Part shown: one piece after another, positions 31,360 through 39,861 of the stretch
Position numbering within the stretch: position 1 is the stretch's first letter
Layout: each line of letters starts with the position of its first letter
Origin: Actinomycetes bacterium
GTDB taxonomy: Bacteria > Actinomycetota > Actinomycetes > Actinomycetales > Cellulomonadaceae
Direction of reading: 5' to 3'
DNA: 39,861 nucleotides
Assembly: GCA_021793115.1 (NCBI GenBank)
Contig: JAJYTJ010000013.1
Span: 1-39,861 of the forward strand
Notes under the pieces: model-generated
Database searches by the model: none
Told to the model about the DNA's origin: nothing
What the model saw: only the letters and a program-made list of their open reading frames with translations
Program-made: the position numbers and the translations under genes

Positions 31360-33570
31360 GTGAGTGCGCTCCGGACGGCCTGCCTCGTCCTTGTCGTCGT
31401 CGCGACCGTGGTCGGCGTCGCAGTCTTCGCACGCGGCGTGTGGCGCATCACGGCGACGATCCGCGCCGGGCGGCCGCTCGCCGGGCGCTGGCGGCCGGTC
31501 GGCCCCCGGCTGGCGTCGATGCTGCGCGAGGCGCTCGGCCACGAGAGGTTCCGCCACGACCTGCGGGTGCGGCTCGCGCACTGGACCGTCATGGTCTCGT
31601 TCCCGGTGCTGCTCATCACGCTCGTGGACGGCTACGGCGAGATCGTCGACGCCCGCTGGACGGTGCCGGTGGTCGGCCACTGGCCGGTCGTCGACTGGGC
31701 GGTGGAGATCATCGCCTGGCTCTCGCTCGTCGGGATCGGCTGGCTCGTCGTGCGGCGCCAGCTGGTCCGGCCGCGGGCGGCGCACGACGAGGCCGGCAAC
31801 CGGTCCTCCCGGTTCTTCGGCTCCTCGCAGGCGCAGGCGTTCGTCGTCGAGGCGACCGTGCTGCTCGTCGTGCTGGCCGTGCTGGCGCTGCGCGGCATGC
31901 AGGACGCCATCGCCCGGCAGGACGGCAGCCCGCTCGCCTCGCCCTGGCACTTCCCGCTCACCGGGTGGTACGGCGCCTGGTGGGCCACGGCTCCGAGCGC
32001 GACGCTCGCGGCCTGGGTCACGGTGGTGGCCACGGTCAAGATCCTGTGCTCGATGGCGTGGTTCGTCGTCGTCGGGGTGCAGCCGACGATGGGCGTCGCC
32101 TGGCACCGCTTCCTCGCGGTCCTCACCTTGTACACCAAGCGCTACCCCGGACGTACGGTCTCCCTCGGTCCGGCCGAGCCGCTGCGCGGGCCCACCGGCG
32201 AGCCGCTCGACCTGACGGCGCCGGACACCCTCCCGGAGCGCCTCGTGCTCGGCGCCGGCACCGCCGCCGAGCTGTCCTGGAAGGCCGCGCTGGACGCCGC
32301 GACGTGCACCGAGTGCGGCCGCTGCCAGGTGGTCTGCCCGGCGTGGGCCACGGGCAAGCCGCTGTCCCCCAAGCTGTTCACGCTGGCCCTGCGGGACGCC
32401 GTGGCCGATCCCGCCCGGCGCGACGAGCCGCTCGTCGGCGGCGCCGTCACGCCGGACGTGCTGTGGGCCTGCACCACGTGCGGTGCGTGCGTCCAGGAGT
32501 GCCCGGTCGACATCGAGCACGTCGACACCATCCTCGACCTGCGCCGCGAGCAGGTGCTCGGGGCGTCCGCGTTCCCGCGGGAGCTCACCAAGGCGTTCAC
32601 CGGCATGGAGCGGCAGGGCAACCCGTGGGGCGCGCCGGCCCGGCGGCGCCTCGACTGGACCAAGGGTCTCGACGTCCCGGTGCCCGTGGTGGGCCGGGAC
32701 GTCGCCTCGCTCGCCGAGGTGGACTACCTCTTCTGGGTGGGCTGCGCCGGGTCGTACGACGAGCGGGCCGGCCGCACCACGCGGGCCGTGGCCGAGCTGC
32801 TGCACGCCGCGGGCGTCTCGTTCGCGGTGCTCGGCGACGCCGAGCGGTGCACCGGCGACTCGGCACGGCGCGCCGGCAACGAGCTGCTGTTCCAGCAGCT
32901 GGCCGCCGGGAACATCGCGACGCTCGACGCCGCCGGTGCCCGCCAGATCGTGGTGACCTGCGCGCACTGCTTCAACACCCTCGCCCGGGAGTACCCGTCG
33001 CTCGGTGGCAGCTACCAGGTGGTGCACCACACGGAGCTGCTCAACACGTTGGTCGCCGAGGGCCGGCTGGTGCCGCTGCCGGCGTCCGACGAGCGCACCG
33101 TCACCTACCACGACCCGTGCTACCTGGGCCGGCACAACGAGGTGTACGCCCCGCCGCGCGAGCTGCTGGCCGCGGCCGGCATCACCGTCACGGAGATGCC
33201 CCGCAGCGGTGCCGACGCGTTCTGCTGCGGCGGAGGCGGCGCGCGGGCGTGGATGGAGGAGACGATCGGCACCCGGATCGGCACCATCCGGGCCGCCGAG
33301 GCCATCGGCACCGGTGCCGCCGCGGTGGCGACGGCGTGCCCGTTCTGCACCACGATGCTCACGGACGGCGTGGCCGCGAGCGGCGTCCCGGCGCCGGCCT
33401 CGGCGCCGTCGGGCGGCACCGGCCACCCCCGGCCGGTCGACGTCTCGGCGGCCCCGCCGGCGGACCGCCCGGCCACGGGTGCGGCCGGCGCGCGTGCCGG
33501 GGTCGGCATCCCCGAGGTCGCCGACATCGCCGTGCTGCTGCGGGACCGCCTCACCGGCGCGCGCGGCTGA
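31360..33570 (+). CDS. Membrane-anchored Fe-S oxidoreductase with two CCG domains (HdrD-like)
   Basis: The 736-residue protein combines an N-terminal membrane part (~5-6 helices, residues 1-240) with a ferredoxin-like domain carrying two 4Fe-4S motifs, CTECGRCQVVCP (~316) and CTTCGACVQECP (~371). Two cysteine-rich CCG domains follow: one with WVGCAGSYDERAG and VTCAHCFNTL, the other with YHDPCYLGRHNEV and DAFCCGGGGARAWMEE. This is the layout of HdrD/GlpC-type reductases and of the mycobacterial Rv0338c-type proteins. It probably passes electrons between the membrane quinone pool and a cytoplasmic partner, which is unknown. GTG at 31360 is used. The C-terminal ~60 residues are a low-complexity Pro/Ala segment before the last helix. 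Confidence 0.87.
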   Translation: MSALRTACLVLVVVATVVGVAVFARGVWRITATIRAGRPLAGRWRPVGPRLASMLREALGHERFRHDLRVRLAHWTVMVSFPVLLITLVDGYGEIVDARWTVPVVGHWPVVDWAVEIIAWLSLVGIGWLVVRRQLVRPRAAHDEAGNRSSRFFGSSQAQAFVVEATVLLVVLAVLALRGMQDAIARQDGSPLASPWHFPLTGWYGAWWATAPSATLAAWVTVVATVKILCSMAWFVVVGVQPTMGVAWHRFLAVLTLYTKRYPGRTVSLGPAEPLRGPTGEPLDLTAPDTLPERLVLGAGTAAELSWKAALDAATCTECGRCQVVCPAWATGKPLSPKLFTLALRDAVADPARRDEPLVGGAVTPDVLWACTTCGACVQECPVDIEHVDTILDLRREQVLGASAFPRELTKAFTGMERQGNPWGAPARRRLDWTKGLDVPVPVVGRDVASLAEVDYLFWVGCAGSYDERAGRTTRAVAELLHAAGVSFAVLGDAERCTGDSARRAGNELLFQQLAAGNIATLDAAGARQIVVTCAHCFNTLAREYPSLGGSYQVVHHTELLNTLVAEGRLVPLPASDERTVTYHDPCYLGRHNEVYAPPRELLAAAGITVTEMPRSGADAFCCGGGGARAWMEETIGTRIGTIRAAEAIGTGAAAVATACPFCTTMLTDGVAASGVPAPASAPSGGTGHPRPVDVSAAPPADRPATGAAGARAGVGIPEVADIAVLLRDRLTGARG

Positions 33571-33575
33571 CCACG

Positions 33576-33626
33576 GGCGGCGCGGCCAGGAGGCCGGCGA
33601 CCGGACGGCCCGGACCGGCCGCCGCC
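33576..33626. terminator. Possible bidirectional hairpin between convergent genes
   Basis: GGCGGC-GC-GGCC (33576-33587) can pair with GGCCGCCGCC (33617-33626), with a 2-nt bulge and an inner region able to form further GC stems. It lies between the Fe-S oxidoreductase stop and the MarR-type regulator stop. GC-rich DNA makes such pairings common, so support is modest. Confidence 0.35.
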
Positions 33627-33633
33627 GCGACGC

Positions 33634-34149
33634 TCAGGACGGCGTGCCGGTGGACACCAGGAGCCGCATCAGCCGCAGCAGCTCGGCCCGCTCGTCGGGC
33701 GTGAGGCGGGCCAGCCGCTCGGCGGCCCCGACGCTGCGCTCCGCCGAGACCCGCGCCAGCGCGTCCCGGCCGGCCGGCGTCAGCTCGACGAGCGTGGCCC
33801 GGCGGTCGGCCGGGTCGGGCACCCGACGCACCTGACCCTCGGCCTCGGCCTGGTCCACCTTCGCCGTGACGGACCGTGGCGCGACGTCGAGCACCTGGGC
33901 CAGCTCGCCGAGACGCCGGGGTCCGCCGGCCCGCTGCAGGGCGCGCAGCAGGCGCTGCTGCCCCGGCGTCGCGGCGGGAGGTCCGAAGCGTTCCGCGGCG
34001 TCGCGTCGCAGCGCATGCAGCAGCGCGTGCACCAGCTCCGTCAGCTCGGCGCCCTCGTCGGACGCGGCGACGTGCCCGTCCGGCCCGCCCCGCCCGTCCG
34101 GCGCGGGCGCGACGAGCCGCCCGCCGCCCGTCCGGTCCGCTGGCTCCAC
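33634..34149 (-). CDS. MarR-family transcriptional regulator
   Basis: This is a winged-helix dimer regulator. The pattern TPGQQRLLRALQRAG, then LGELAQVLDVAPRSVTAKV (recognition helix) and the wing DPADRRATLVELTPAGRDAL is typical of MarR. GTG at 34149 gives 171 residues, the usual family length; an in-frame ATG at 34194 would add 15 residues reaching into the likely promoter. It is divergent from the ABC exporter gene 86 bp away, so it very likely controls that gene and itself. The effector is unknown. Confidence 0.88.
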   Translation of the reverse strand: MEPADRTGGGRLVAPAPDGRGGPDGHVAASDEGAELTELVHALLHALRRDAAERFGPPAATPGQQRLLRALQRAGGPRRLGELAQVLDVAPRSVTAKVDQAEAEGQVRRVPDPADRRATLVELTPAGRDALARVSAERSVGAAERLARLTPDERAELLRLMRLLVSTGTPS

Positions 34150-34176
34150 GGCGCGAGGGTAGCGCGCGCGATGCCG

Positions 34177-34209
34177 GTTGTGAACGTGACACATAGTGAG
34201 TTAACCTCA
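34177..34209. promoter_or_regulatory. AT-richer divergent promoter region with a possible MarR-type operator
   Basis: This is the only relatively AT-rich segment between the MarR and exporter genes. It contains TGTG-N7-CACA (34179-34193) and TGAG-TTAAC-CTCA (34197-34209), both short inverted repeats. Either could be the operator. No convincing -35/-10 pair is visible. Confidence 0.4.
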
Positions 34210-34234
34210 GGACCGCTCACCCCTGGAGGCGTCG

Positions 34235-36145
34235 ATGTCCCACAACATCCCCGGCACGGGCATGGGCGGCGGCCGGATGCTCCGGACGTTCGCCCAGGAC
34301 TCGTCCGTCACCGCGCAGCACGTCGGCCGCGCCACGCTGCGCCGCATCCTCGGGTTCGCCCGGCCGTACCGCTGGCAGCTCACCGTCTTCGTCGTGCTCA
34401 TCGCGATCGACGCCGCGACCGGCGCCATGACGCCGTGGCTGCTGCGCATCCTCATCGACCAGGGCATCGCACCGAAGCGTGGCGACGTCGTCATCGGCGT
34501 CGCGGCCGCGGTGGCGGGGCTCGCGATCCTCGGCGCCGGCCTGTCGGTGGCCGAGCGGTGGCTGTCGTCCCGCGTCGGCGAGGGCCTCATCCTCGACCTG
34601 CGCACCGCGGTGTTCGACCACGTGCAGCGGATGCCCCTCGCGTTCTTCTCGCGCGCCCGCACCGGCGCGCTGGTGCAGCGGCTCAACGGCGACGTGCTGG
34701 GCGCACAGCAGGCGTTCACCTCCACCCTGCAGAACGTGGTGAGCAACACGTTGTCCGTCGTGTTCGTGCTGGCCGCGATGTTCTCCATGTCGTGGCAGCT
34801 CACGGCGCTGTCGCTGGTGCTGGTGCCGGCGTTCGTGCTGCCCGCGCGGTTCTTCGGGCGGCGGATCTCGGCGATCACGCGCGAGTCCTACGAGCTCAAC
34901 GCCGACGCCTCGCAGTTCATGCAGGAACGTTTCAACGTCGCCGGCGCGCACCTCGCCAAGGTGTTCGGCGACCCGGAGCGCGAGTCGGCCGCGTACCGCG
35001 CCCAGGCCCGCCGGGTCCGGGACATCGGCGTGCGGCTCGCCATGAACGCCTCGTGGTTCCGCATCGGCCTGACCACGGTGGCCGCCGTCGGCGTCGCGAT
35101 CGTCTACGGCCTGGGCGGCTGGCAGGCGGTCCAGGGCCAGCTCACGGTCGGCGTCGTGGTCGCGCTGGCGTCCTACCTCACGCGGCTCTACGGGCCGCTG
35201 ACCGCGATGTCCAACGTCCAGGTGGACGTCATGACCGCGCTCGTGAGCTTCGACCGGGTGCTCGAGGTCCTCGACATGGTGCCGACGGTCGCCGAGCGGC
35301 CCGACGCCGTCGACCTGCGCGCCGCCGTGGCCGCGCGGGGTGCCGGCGTCGAGCTGGCCGGCGTCGGGTTCCGGTACCCGTCGGCGCACGAGGTCTCGCT
35401 GGCCTCCCTGGAGGCGGTCGCCGCGCTGCGTTCCGACCCGCCGGCCGACACGCTCCACGACATCTCCTTCGCGGTGCCGGCCGGGTCGATGGTCGCGCTC
35501 GTCGGGCCGTCCGGCGCGGGCAAGACGACCATCTCGCAGCTCGTCACCCGGATGTACGACCCGACCCGCGGCGCGGTCCGGATCGCGGGCCTCGACCTCC
35601 GGGACGTCACCGCGGCCTCGCTGCGGGCCACCGTGGGCGTCGTCTCCCAGGAGGCCCACCTGTTCCACGACAGCATCCGCGCCAACCTGCTGTTCGCGCG
35701 GCCGGAAGCGACCGACGACGAGCTGCGGGTCGCCCTCGAGGAGGCCCAGATCTGGGACCTCGTGGCGGGCCTGCCCGAGGGGCTCGACACCGTGGTCGGC
35801 GACCGCGGCTACCGGCTGTCCGGCGGCGAACGGCAGCGCCTGGCGATCGCACGCCTGCTGCTCAAGGCACCCGACGTCGTCGTGCTCGACGAGGCCACGG
35901 CACACCTCGACTCGGAGTCCGAGGCGGCGGTCCAGGCGGCGCTCGACGCCGCCCTCGCCGGGCGGACCAGCCTGGTCATCGCGCACCGGCTGTCGACCAT
36001 CCGCGCCGCGGACCGCATCGTCGTCATCGACGACGGCCGGGTCGTGGAGCAGGGCACGCACGACGAGCTGCTGGCGGCGGGCGGCCTGTACGCCGACCTG
36101 TACACCACGCAGTTCGCCGGCCCGCCGGCCACCGCCGTCGCCTGA
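34235..36145 (+). CDS. ABC exporter, fused membrane and ATPase domains (multidrug type)
   Basis: This 636-residue half-transporter works as a dimer. Six membrane helices occupy about residues 40-330, starting with RILGFARPYRWQLTVFVVLI. The ATPase domain has Walker A GPSGAGKTT (~425-433), Q-loop VVSQEAHLF, signature LSGGERQR (~528-535), Walker B VVVLDEATAHLD (~549-560) and the switch VIAHRLS. An extra ~20-residue segment (HEVSLASLEAVAALRSDPP) sits near the start of the ATPase domain. ATG at 34235 follows GGAGG by 5 nt. Divergence from a MarR gene suggests drug or toxic-compound efflux, but the substrate is not visible. Confidence 0.93.
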   Translation: MSHNIPGTGMGGGRMLRTFAQDSSVTAQHVGRATLRRILGFARPYRWQLTVFVVLIAIDAATGAMTPWLLRILIDQGIAPKRGDVVIGVAAAVAGLAILGAGLSVAERWLSSRVGEGLILDLRTAVFDHVQRMPLAFFSRARTGALVQRLNGDVLGAQQAFTSTLQNVVSNTLSVVFVLAAMFSMSWQLTALSLVLVPAFVLPARFFGRRISAITRESYELNADASQFMQERFNVAGAHLAKVFGDPERESAAYRAQARRVRDIGVRLAMNASWFRIGLTTVAAVGVAIVYGLGGWQAVQGQLTVGVVVALASYLTRLYGPLTAMSNVQVDVMTALVSFDRVLEVLDMVPTVAERPDAVDLRAAVAARGAGVELAGVGFRYPSAHEVSLASLEAVAALRSDPPADTLHDISFAVPAGSMVALVGPSGAGKTTISQLVTRMYDPTRGAVRIAGLDLRDVTAASLRATVGVVSQEAHLFHDSIRANLLFARPEATDDELRVALEEAQIWDLVAGLPEGLDTVVGDRGYRLSGGERQRLAIARLLLKAPDVVVLDEATAHLDSESEAAVQAALDAALAGRTSLVIAHRLSTIRAADRIVVIDDGRVVEQGTHDELLAAGGLYADLYTTQFAGPPATAVA

Positions 36146-36147
36146 CC

Positions 36148-36164
36148 CGCCGGCTCGGCCGGCG
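36148..36164. terminator. Hairpin between convergent exporter and hypothetical gene
   Basis: CGCCGGC-TCG-GCCGGCG is a perfect 7-bp stem with a 3-nt loop, directly after the exporter stop (36145) and 11 bp before the stop of the convergent gene. It would serve both directions. Confidence 0.55.
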
Positions 36165-36174
36165 ACCCCGCCGG

Positions 36175-37221
36175 CTACAGGCTCGCCGGGTCCACCGGGA
36201 AGTCGGACTCGTCGAGGATCGCCCCGCCGACCACCGCCTGCAGCGCGCGTGCGACGCCGCGCACCTGCGACGTGGCACGGCCCCGGGCGACGCGGTGCGC
36301 CAGCGACGTGCGCTCCTGCTCGAGCTCCGTGAAGTCCGGCGGCTCCCAGTGCACCCGGTAGGCGACCACCCCGTCCGCCGTCCACGGCAGCGAGGCGAGC
36401 ACCAGTGGCACCTCGTCACGGCTCGAGACCTCCACGACGAGGATGCCGTCGACGTCGAGGTCCGCCTCGATGCCGTACCCGGTCGGCGCCTGCGGGTGGC
36501 TCATCATGTACGCGTCGTAGGCGGCCGCCTCGGCCGCCAGCCGGGAGCGCTCGCGCTCGTCCCGGACGCCGTGCCGGTCGAGGTGCGACTCGAGGCGCGG
36601 GTCGCCCGGGCCGCCGTCCCCCAGGTACCGGTCCCCCGCGCCGGACGGCCGCGCCCGGCGCACCACCCGCCGGGCGGTGGCGAGCAGCTCGCTCGGCTCG
36701 AGCCAGCCGTCGGTGTAGACGACGAGGTCGATCCGGGCCGCGGGGTCGGGCGTGAGCACCGTGCCGGTGCCGCCGATCCGCACCGAGCCGGCGAGCCGCC
36801 GCGCGACCGCCAGCAGCCACTGCACGGCGCGCTCTTCCTCACGCACCGGCATGGCGTCCGGGAACGCCCGCTGGAGCCCGTCCCGGTCCCCGCCGGGCCC
36901 GGGCGGGTCGCCGCGCTCGACCGGGCAGTCCAGCTGCCACGCCGTGGCGGGCCGGCCCGGCAGGCCCAGCTGGGGCACGTCCGCGACCGACAGCGGGTAG
37001 GGCCCGACGAGCCGTGACAGCCGGCCGAGGCGCAGCGCGCGCACCGACGCGCCGCTGGCGGCACGGGTGAAGGCCGCGTCGGGCTCCTCCCACCGGGCCG
37101 CGGTGAACCGGCACACGGCCAGCATGCCCACGTCCTCGGCGCCGGGGCCGTCGGGCAGCACCAGCAGGTGGCGGGCGAGCACGTCGTCGTCCACCAGCGA
37201 GCGGCCGGCGCCGTCCGCCAT
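36175..37221 (-). CDS. Protein of unknown function
   Basis: I do not recognise the 348-residue protein. It has no signal peptide or membrane segment. The middle part (ARIDLVVYTDGWLEPSELLA; GTGTVLTPDPAARI) and the end (TADGVVAYRVHWEPPDFTEL; ATSQVRGVARALQAVVGG) look like soluble alpha/beta domains. A charged linker (GAGDRYLGDGGPGDPRLESH) lies between. Coding character is supported by length, strong third-position GC bias, and spacing of only 10 nt after dcd on the same strand, suggesting one transcript. ATG at 37221 is used; a GTG one codon upstream is possible. Confidence 0.72.
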   Translation of the reverse strand: MADGAGRSLVDDDVLARHLLVLPDGPGAEDVGMLAVCRFTAARWEEPDAAFTRAASGASVRALRLGRLSRLVGPYPLSVADVPQLGLPGRPATAWQLDCPVERGDPPGPGGDRDGLQRAFPDAMPVREEERAVQWLLAVARRLAGSVRIGGTGTVLTPDPAARIDLVVYTDGWLEPSELLATARRVVRRARPSGAGDRYLGDGGPGDPRLESHLDRHGVRDERERSRLAAEAAAYDAYMMSHPQAPTGYGIEADLDVDGILVVEVSSRDEVPLVLASLPWTADGVVAYRVHWEPPDFTELEQERTSLAHRVARGRATSQVRGVARALQAVVGGAILDESDFPVDPASL

Positions 37222-37231
37222 CACGCCACCG

Positions 37232-37807
37232 TCACAGGGGCGTCCGGTGGAAGTTCATCCAGGACCGCGACGCGGTGGGGCCGCGCTGGCCCTGGTAGCG
37301 CGACCCGGAGGCGCCCGCGCCGTACGGCTGCTCCGCGGGCGACGACAGCCGGAAGAAGCACAGCTGCCCCACCTTCATGCCCGGCCACAGCTGGATGGGC
37401 AGCGTGGCGACGTTGGACAGCTCGAGCGTCACGTGCCCGGTGAAGCCCGGGTCGACGAACCCGGCGGTGGAGTGCGTGAGCAGGCCGAGCCGCCCGAGCG
37501 ACGACTTGCCCTCGAGCCGCGCGGCGACGTCGTCGGGCAGGCTGACCTCCTCGTAGGTCGAGCCGAGCACGAACTCGCCCGGGTGCAGCACGAGCGACTC
37601 GCCGGCCGGGACCTCGACGAGCCGCGTCAGCTCCGGCTGCTCCTGCGCGGGATCGATGACGGCGTACCGGTGGTTGTCGAACAGCCGGAAGTACTTGTCC
37701 AGGCGCACGTCGATGCTGGACGGCTGGATCATCGCCGGCTCGTACGGGTCCAGGCGGACGCGGCCGGACTCGAGCTCGGCCCGGATGTCGCGGTCGGAGA
37801 GCAGCAC
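37232..37807 (-). CDS. dcd: dCTP deaminase (probably bifunctional dCTP deaminase/dUTPase)
   Basis: Dcd turns dCTP into dUTP, and in Mycobacterium tuberculosis further to dUMP, feeding dTMP synthesis. The 191-residue product is very close to the mycobacterial type: [11 protein letters not shown] at the start, [54 protein letters not shown] and [13 protein letters not shown] at the end. GTG at 37807 is chosen because it gives the family N-terminus; a GTG two codons upstream (37813) is also in frame. Bifunctionality is inferred from similarity to the mycobacterial enzyme. It is divergent from the cellobiose phosphorylase gene. Confidence 0.95.
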   Translation of the reverse strand: MLLSDRDIRAELESGRVRLDPYEPAMIQPSSIDVRLDKYFRLFDNHRYAVIDPAQEQPELTRLVEVPAGESLVLHPGEFVLGSTYEEVSLPDDVAARLEGKSSLGRLGLLTHSTAGFVDPGFTGHVTLELSNVATLPIQLWPGMKVGQLCFFRLSSPAEQPYGAGASGSRYQGQRGPTASRSWMNFHRTPL

Positions 37808-37876
37808 GTGCACACGCTAGTCGGCGACGCCCGGCGGGGGCACAGCGGCCGCCTGTCGGGTGTCCCCCCGGCCCGC

Positions 37877-37882
37877 TATGCT
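37877..37882 (+). promoter_or_regulatory. Candidate -10 element of the cellobiose phosphorylase promoter
   Basis: TATGCT is a fair -10 sequence in very GC-rich surroundings. A poor -35 (CTGTCG, 37853-37858) lies 18 bp upstream. Transcription would start around 37889, just before the CelR-type operator. Confidence 0.45.
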
Positions 37883-37897
37883 GGCACCCGGAGCGCG

Positions 37898-37911
37898 TGG
37901 GAGCGCTCTCC
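37898..37911 (+). promoter_or_regulatory. CelR/CebR-type operator
   Basis: TGGGAGCGCTCTCC matches the LacI-family CelR/CebR site TGGGAGCGCTCCCA at 12 of 14 positions, with the central GAGCGCTC intact. It lies 25-38 bp upstream of the cellobiose phosphorylase ATG and just downstream of the proposed -10, a position for repression that cellobiose would relieve. The repressor gene is not in the window. Confidence 0.85.
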
Positions 37912-37935
37912 CTGAACACCGAGAGGCGCCCGCAC

Positions 37936-39861
37936 ATGCGCTACGGCCACTTCGACGACGAGGCTCGCGAGTACGTCGTCACCACGCCGCACACGCCCTA
38001 CCCGTGGATCAACTACCTGGGGTCGGAGCGGTTCTTCTCGCTCATCTCGCACCAGGCGGGGGGGTACTCCTTCTTCCGCGACGCCCGCATGCGGCGGCTC
38101 ACGCGGTACCGGTACAACAACATCCCGGCCGACGCCGGCGGTCGGTACCTGTACGTCAACGACGGCGGCGACGTGTGGACCCCGTCCTGGCTGCCGGTCA
38201 AGGCGGACCTCGACGTCTTCGAGGCGCGGCACGGCCTGGGCTACACCCGGATCACCGGGGAGCGCCGCGGCGTGCGCGTCGAGACGCTGCACTTCGTGCC
38301 GCTCGGCGAGGACGCCGAGGTCCAGAAGATCACGGTGACCAACACGTCACCCGCCGCCAAGCACCTGCGGCTGTTCACGTTCGTCGAGTTCTGCCTGTGG
38401 AACGCGCAGGACGACCAGACGAACTACCAGCGCAACCTCTCGCTCGCCGAGGTCGAGGTGGAGCAGGACGGCCCGTACGGCTCGGCGATCTACCACAAGA
38501 CGGAGTACCGCGAGCGCCGCGACCACTACGCCGTGTTCGCCGTCAACGCGCACGCCGACGGCTTCGACACCGACCGCGACTCGTTCGTCGGACCCTGGAA
38601 CGGGCTGGGCGAGGCGGCCGTGCCGCGCGCCGGGGCGTCGACGGACTCCGTCGCCTCCGGCTGGTACCCCATCGGCTCGCACGGCCTGACCGTCGACCTG
38701 GCGCCCGGCGAGTCGCGTGAGCTCGTCGTCGTGCTGGGCTACGTCGAGAACCCGGACGACGAGAAGTGGGCCGACGACGCCCACCAGCTGGTCAACCGTG
38801 ACCGCGCGCACGCGCTGCTCGGCCGGTTCGCCACCGCGGCGCAGGCGGACGCGGCGTTCGACGCCCTGCGGGCGTACTGGACCGGCCTGCTGTCCACCTA
38901 CTCGGTGACCAGCGGCGACGAGAAGCTGGACCGGATGGTCAACGTCTGGAACCAGTACCAGTGCATGGTGACGTTCAACATGAGCCGGTCGGCGAGCTAC
39001 TTCGAGACCGGCATCGGGCGGGGCATGGGCTTCCGCGACTCCAACCAGGACCTGCTCGGCTTCGTCCACCTGGTCCCGGAACGGGCGCGCGAGCGGATCG
39101 TCGACATCGCCTCGACCCAGCTCGCGGACGGCTCGGCCTACCACCAGTACCAGCCGCTGACGAAGCGCGGGAACAACGACATCGGCTCCGGCTTCAACGA
39201 CGACCCGCTGTGGCTCATCGCCGGCGTCGCCGCCTACCTGCGGGAGACCGGCGACTGGTCGATCCTCGACGAGCCGGTGCCGTTCGACAACGCGGCCGGT
39301 TCCGAGGTGCCGCTGTTCGAGCACCTCACGCGGAGCTTCGAGTTCACGGTGACCCACCTCGGCCCGCACGGCCTGCCGCTCATCGGCCGCGCGGACTGGA
39401 ACGACTGCCTCAACCTCAACTGCTTCTCCACCACACCGGGCGAGAGCTTCCAGACCACCGAGAACAAGGCGGGCGGCGTCGCCGAGTCGGTCTTCATCGC
39501 CACGATGTTCGTCAAGTACGGCGCCGAGTACGCGGACCTCGCCGAGCGTCGCGGGCTGCCCGACGTCGCGGCCCGGGCGCGCGCGCTGGCCGACGAGATG
39601 CGCGCCGCCGTGCTCACGCACGGCTGGGACGGCAGGTGGTTCCTGCGGGCGTACGACTTCTTCGGCAACCCCGTGGGGACCGACGCCTCGCCCGAGGGCA
39701 AGATCTGGATCGAGCCGCAGGGCTTCGCGGTGCTCGCCGGCATCGGCGTCGGCAGCGGGCCGGACGACGTGACCGCGCCCGCGATCCAGGCGCTGGACTC
39801 GTCGGCCGAGCTGCTCGGCACGCCGCACGGGCTGGTGCTGCAGCACCCGGCGTACACCACG
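37936..39861 (+). CDS. GH94 cellobiose phosphorylase (partial, C-terminus beyond window)
   Basis: The enzyme splits cellobiose with phosphate into alpha-glucose 1-phosphate and glucose in the cytoplasm, saving ATP. The first 642 residues are present; the family has about 820. It begins [20 protein letters not shown] with the GH94 N-terminal beta domain. It then enters the (alpha/alpha)6 barrel: [40 protein letters not shown], and [15 protein letters not shown] with the catalytic acid Asp487 (equivalent to the Asp490 reported for the C. gilvus enzyme). [11 protein letters not shown] follows. No signal peptide is seen. ATG at 37936 has GAGAGG 9 nt upstream. A CelR-type operator lies directly upstream. 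Confidence 0.97.
   Translation, partial: MRYGHFDDEAREYVVTTPHTPYPWINYLGSERFFSLISHQAGGYSFFRDARMRRLTRYRYNNIPADAGGRYLYVNDGGDVWTPSWLPVKADLDVFEARHGLGYTRITGERRGVRVETLHFVPLGEDAEVQKITVTNTSPAAKHLRLFTFVEFCLWNAQDDQTNYQRNLSLAEVEVEQDGPYGSAIYHKTEYRERRDHYAVFAVNAHADGFDTDRDSFVGPWNGLGEAAVPRAGASTDSVASGWYPIGSHGLTVDLAPGESRELVVVLGYVENPDDEKWADDAHQLVNRDRAHALLGRFATAAQADAAFDALRAYWTGLLSTYSVTSGDEKLDRMVNVWNQYQCMVTFNMSRSASYFETGIGRGMGFRDSNQDLLGFVHLVPERARERIVDIASTQLADGSAYHQYQPLTKRGNNDIGSGFNDDPLWLIAGVAAYLRETGDWSILDEPVPFDNAAGSEVPLFEHLTRSFEFTVTHLGPHGLPLIGRADWNDCLNLNCFSTTPGESFQTTENKAGGVAESVFIATMFVKYGAEYADLAERRGLPDVAARARALADEMRAAVLTHGWDGRWFLRAYDFFGNPVGTDASPEGKIWIEPQGFAVLAGIGVGSGPDDVTAPAIQALDSSAELLGTPHGLVLQHPAYTT

Noticed and set aside
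34015..37017. A 1000-codon plus-strand frame across the MarR, exporter and hypothetical genes
   Set aside because: It crosses a divergent promoter, lies out of frame over the exporter and has no domain.

Overview
The window is chromosomal DNA from a very high-GC actinobacterium, most likely Cellulomonas or a close relative. This rests on the codon composition, the HspR/HAIR heat-shock control, the actinobacterial ClpP/PopR set, and a cellobiose phosphorylase with a CelR/CebR-type operator. Housekeeping and carbohydrate genes alternate with short accessory stretches. I saw no rRNA, tRNA, CRISPR array or insertion sequence.

Layout. 1-950: nrdI (cut by the left edge) and nrdH, both leftward, behind a promoter with a textbook pair of NrdR boxes. 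950-1452: gene-poor DNA rich in short repeats. 1453-6554: a Sel1-repeat protein, then the heat-shock operon dnaK-grpE-dnaJ-hspR (leftward) with two HAIR operators. 6555-9852: a metallo-beta-lactamase-fold hydrolase and an overlapping esterase / GH51 arabinofuranosidase pair. 10016-11691: two overlapping clpP-type genes, the second without two of its three catalytic residues, and a convergent PopR/ClgR-type regulator ending in Leu-Leu-Ala-Ala; PopR-box-like sites lie upstream of both units. 11797-15233: a Nudix protein with an internal tandem repeat, a YgjV-like membrane protein, an AbiEi/DUF559-type gene flanked by copies of a palindromic repeat, and a NifX/NifB-domain protein.

15294-23104: the largest unit, a 1661-residue pyruvate:ferredoxin-type oxidoreductase with a ferredoxin-like tail, translationally coupled to a 942-residue fusion of a GltD-like flavoprotein and a ferredoxin-NADP reductase-like module. 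Together they look like a self-contained route from a 2-oxoacid to NAD(P)H. 23323-26637: an Nramp metal transporter behind a perfect 20-bp palindrome, a tandem GNAT protein and an SRPBCC-like protein. 26761-30984: a thiamine ABC transporter (thiB-thiP-thiQ) under a TPP riboswitch. TPP is the cofactor of the oxidoreductase upstream, although the two units are separately controlled. 31074-39861: a DUF4235 protein, a membrane Fe-S oxidoreductase, a MarR regulator divergent from an ABC exporter, an unrecognised protein with dcd, and cellobiose phosphorylase, cut by the right edge.

The best candidates for something little described are the ClpP / degenerate ClpP / PopR circuit, the oxidoreductase fusion pair, and the palindromic repeat family around the AbiEi-like gene. 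Family assignments come from motif recognition without database searches.
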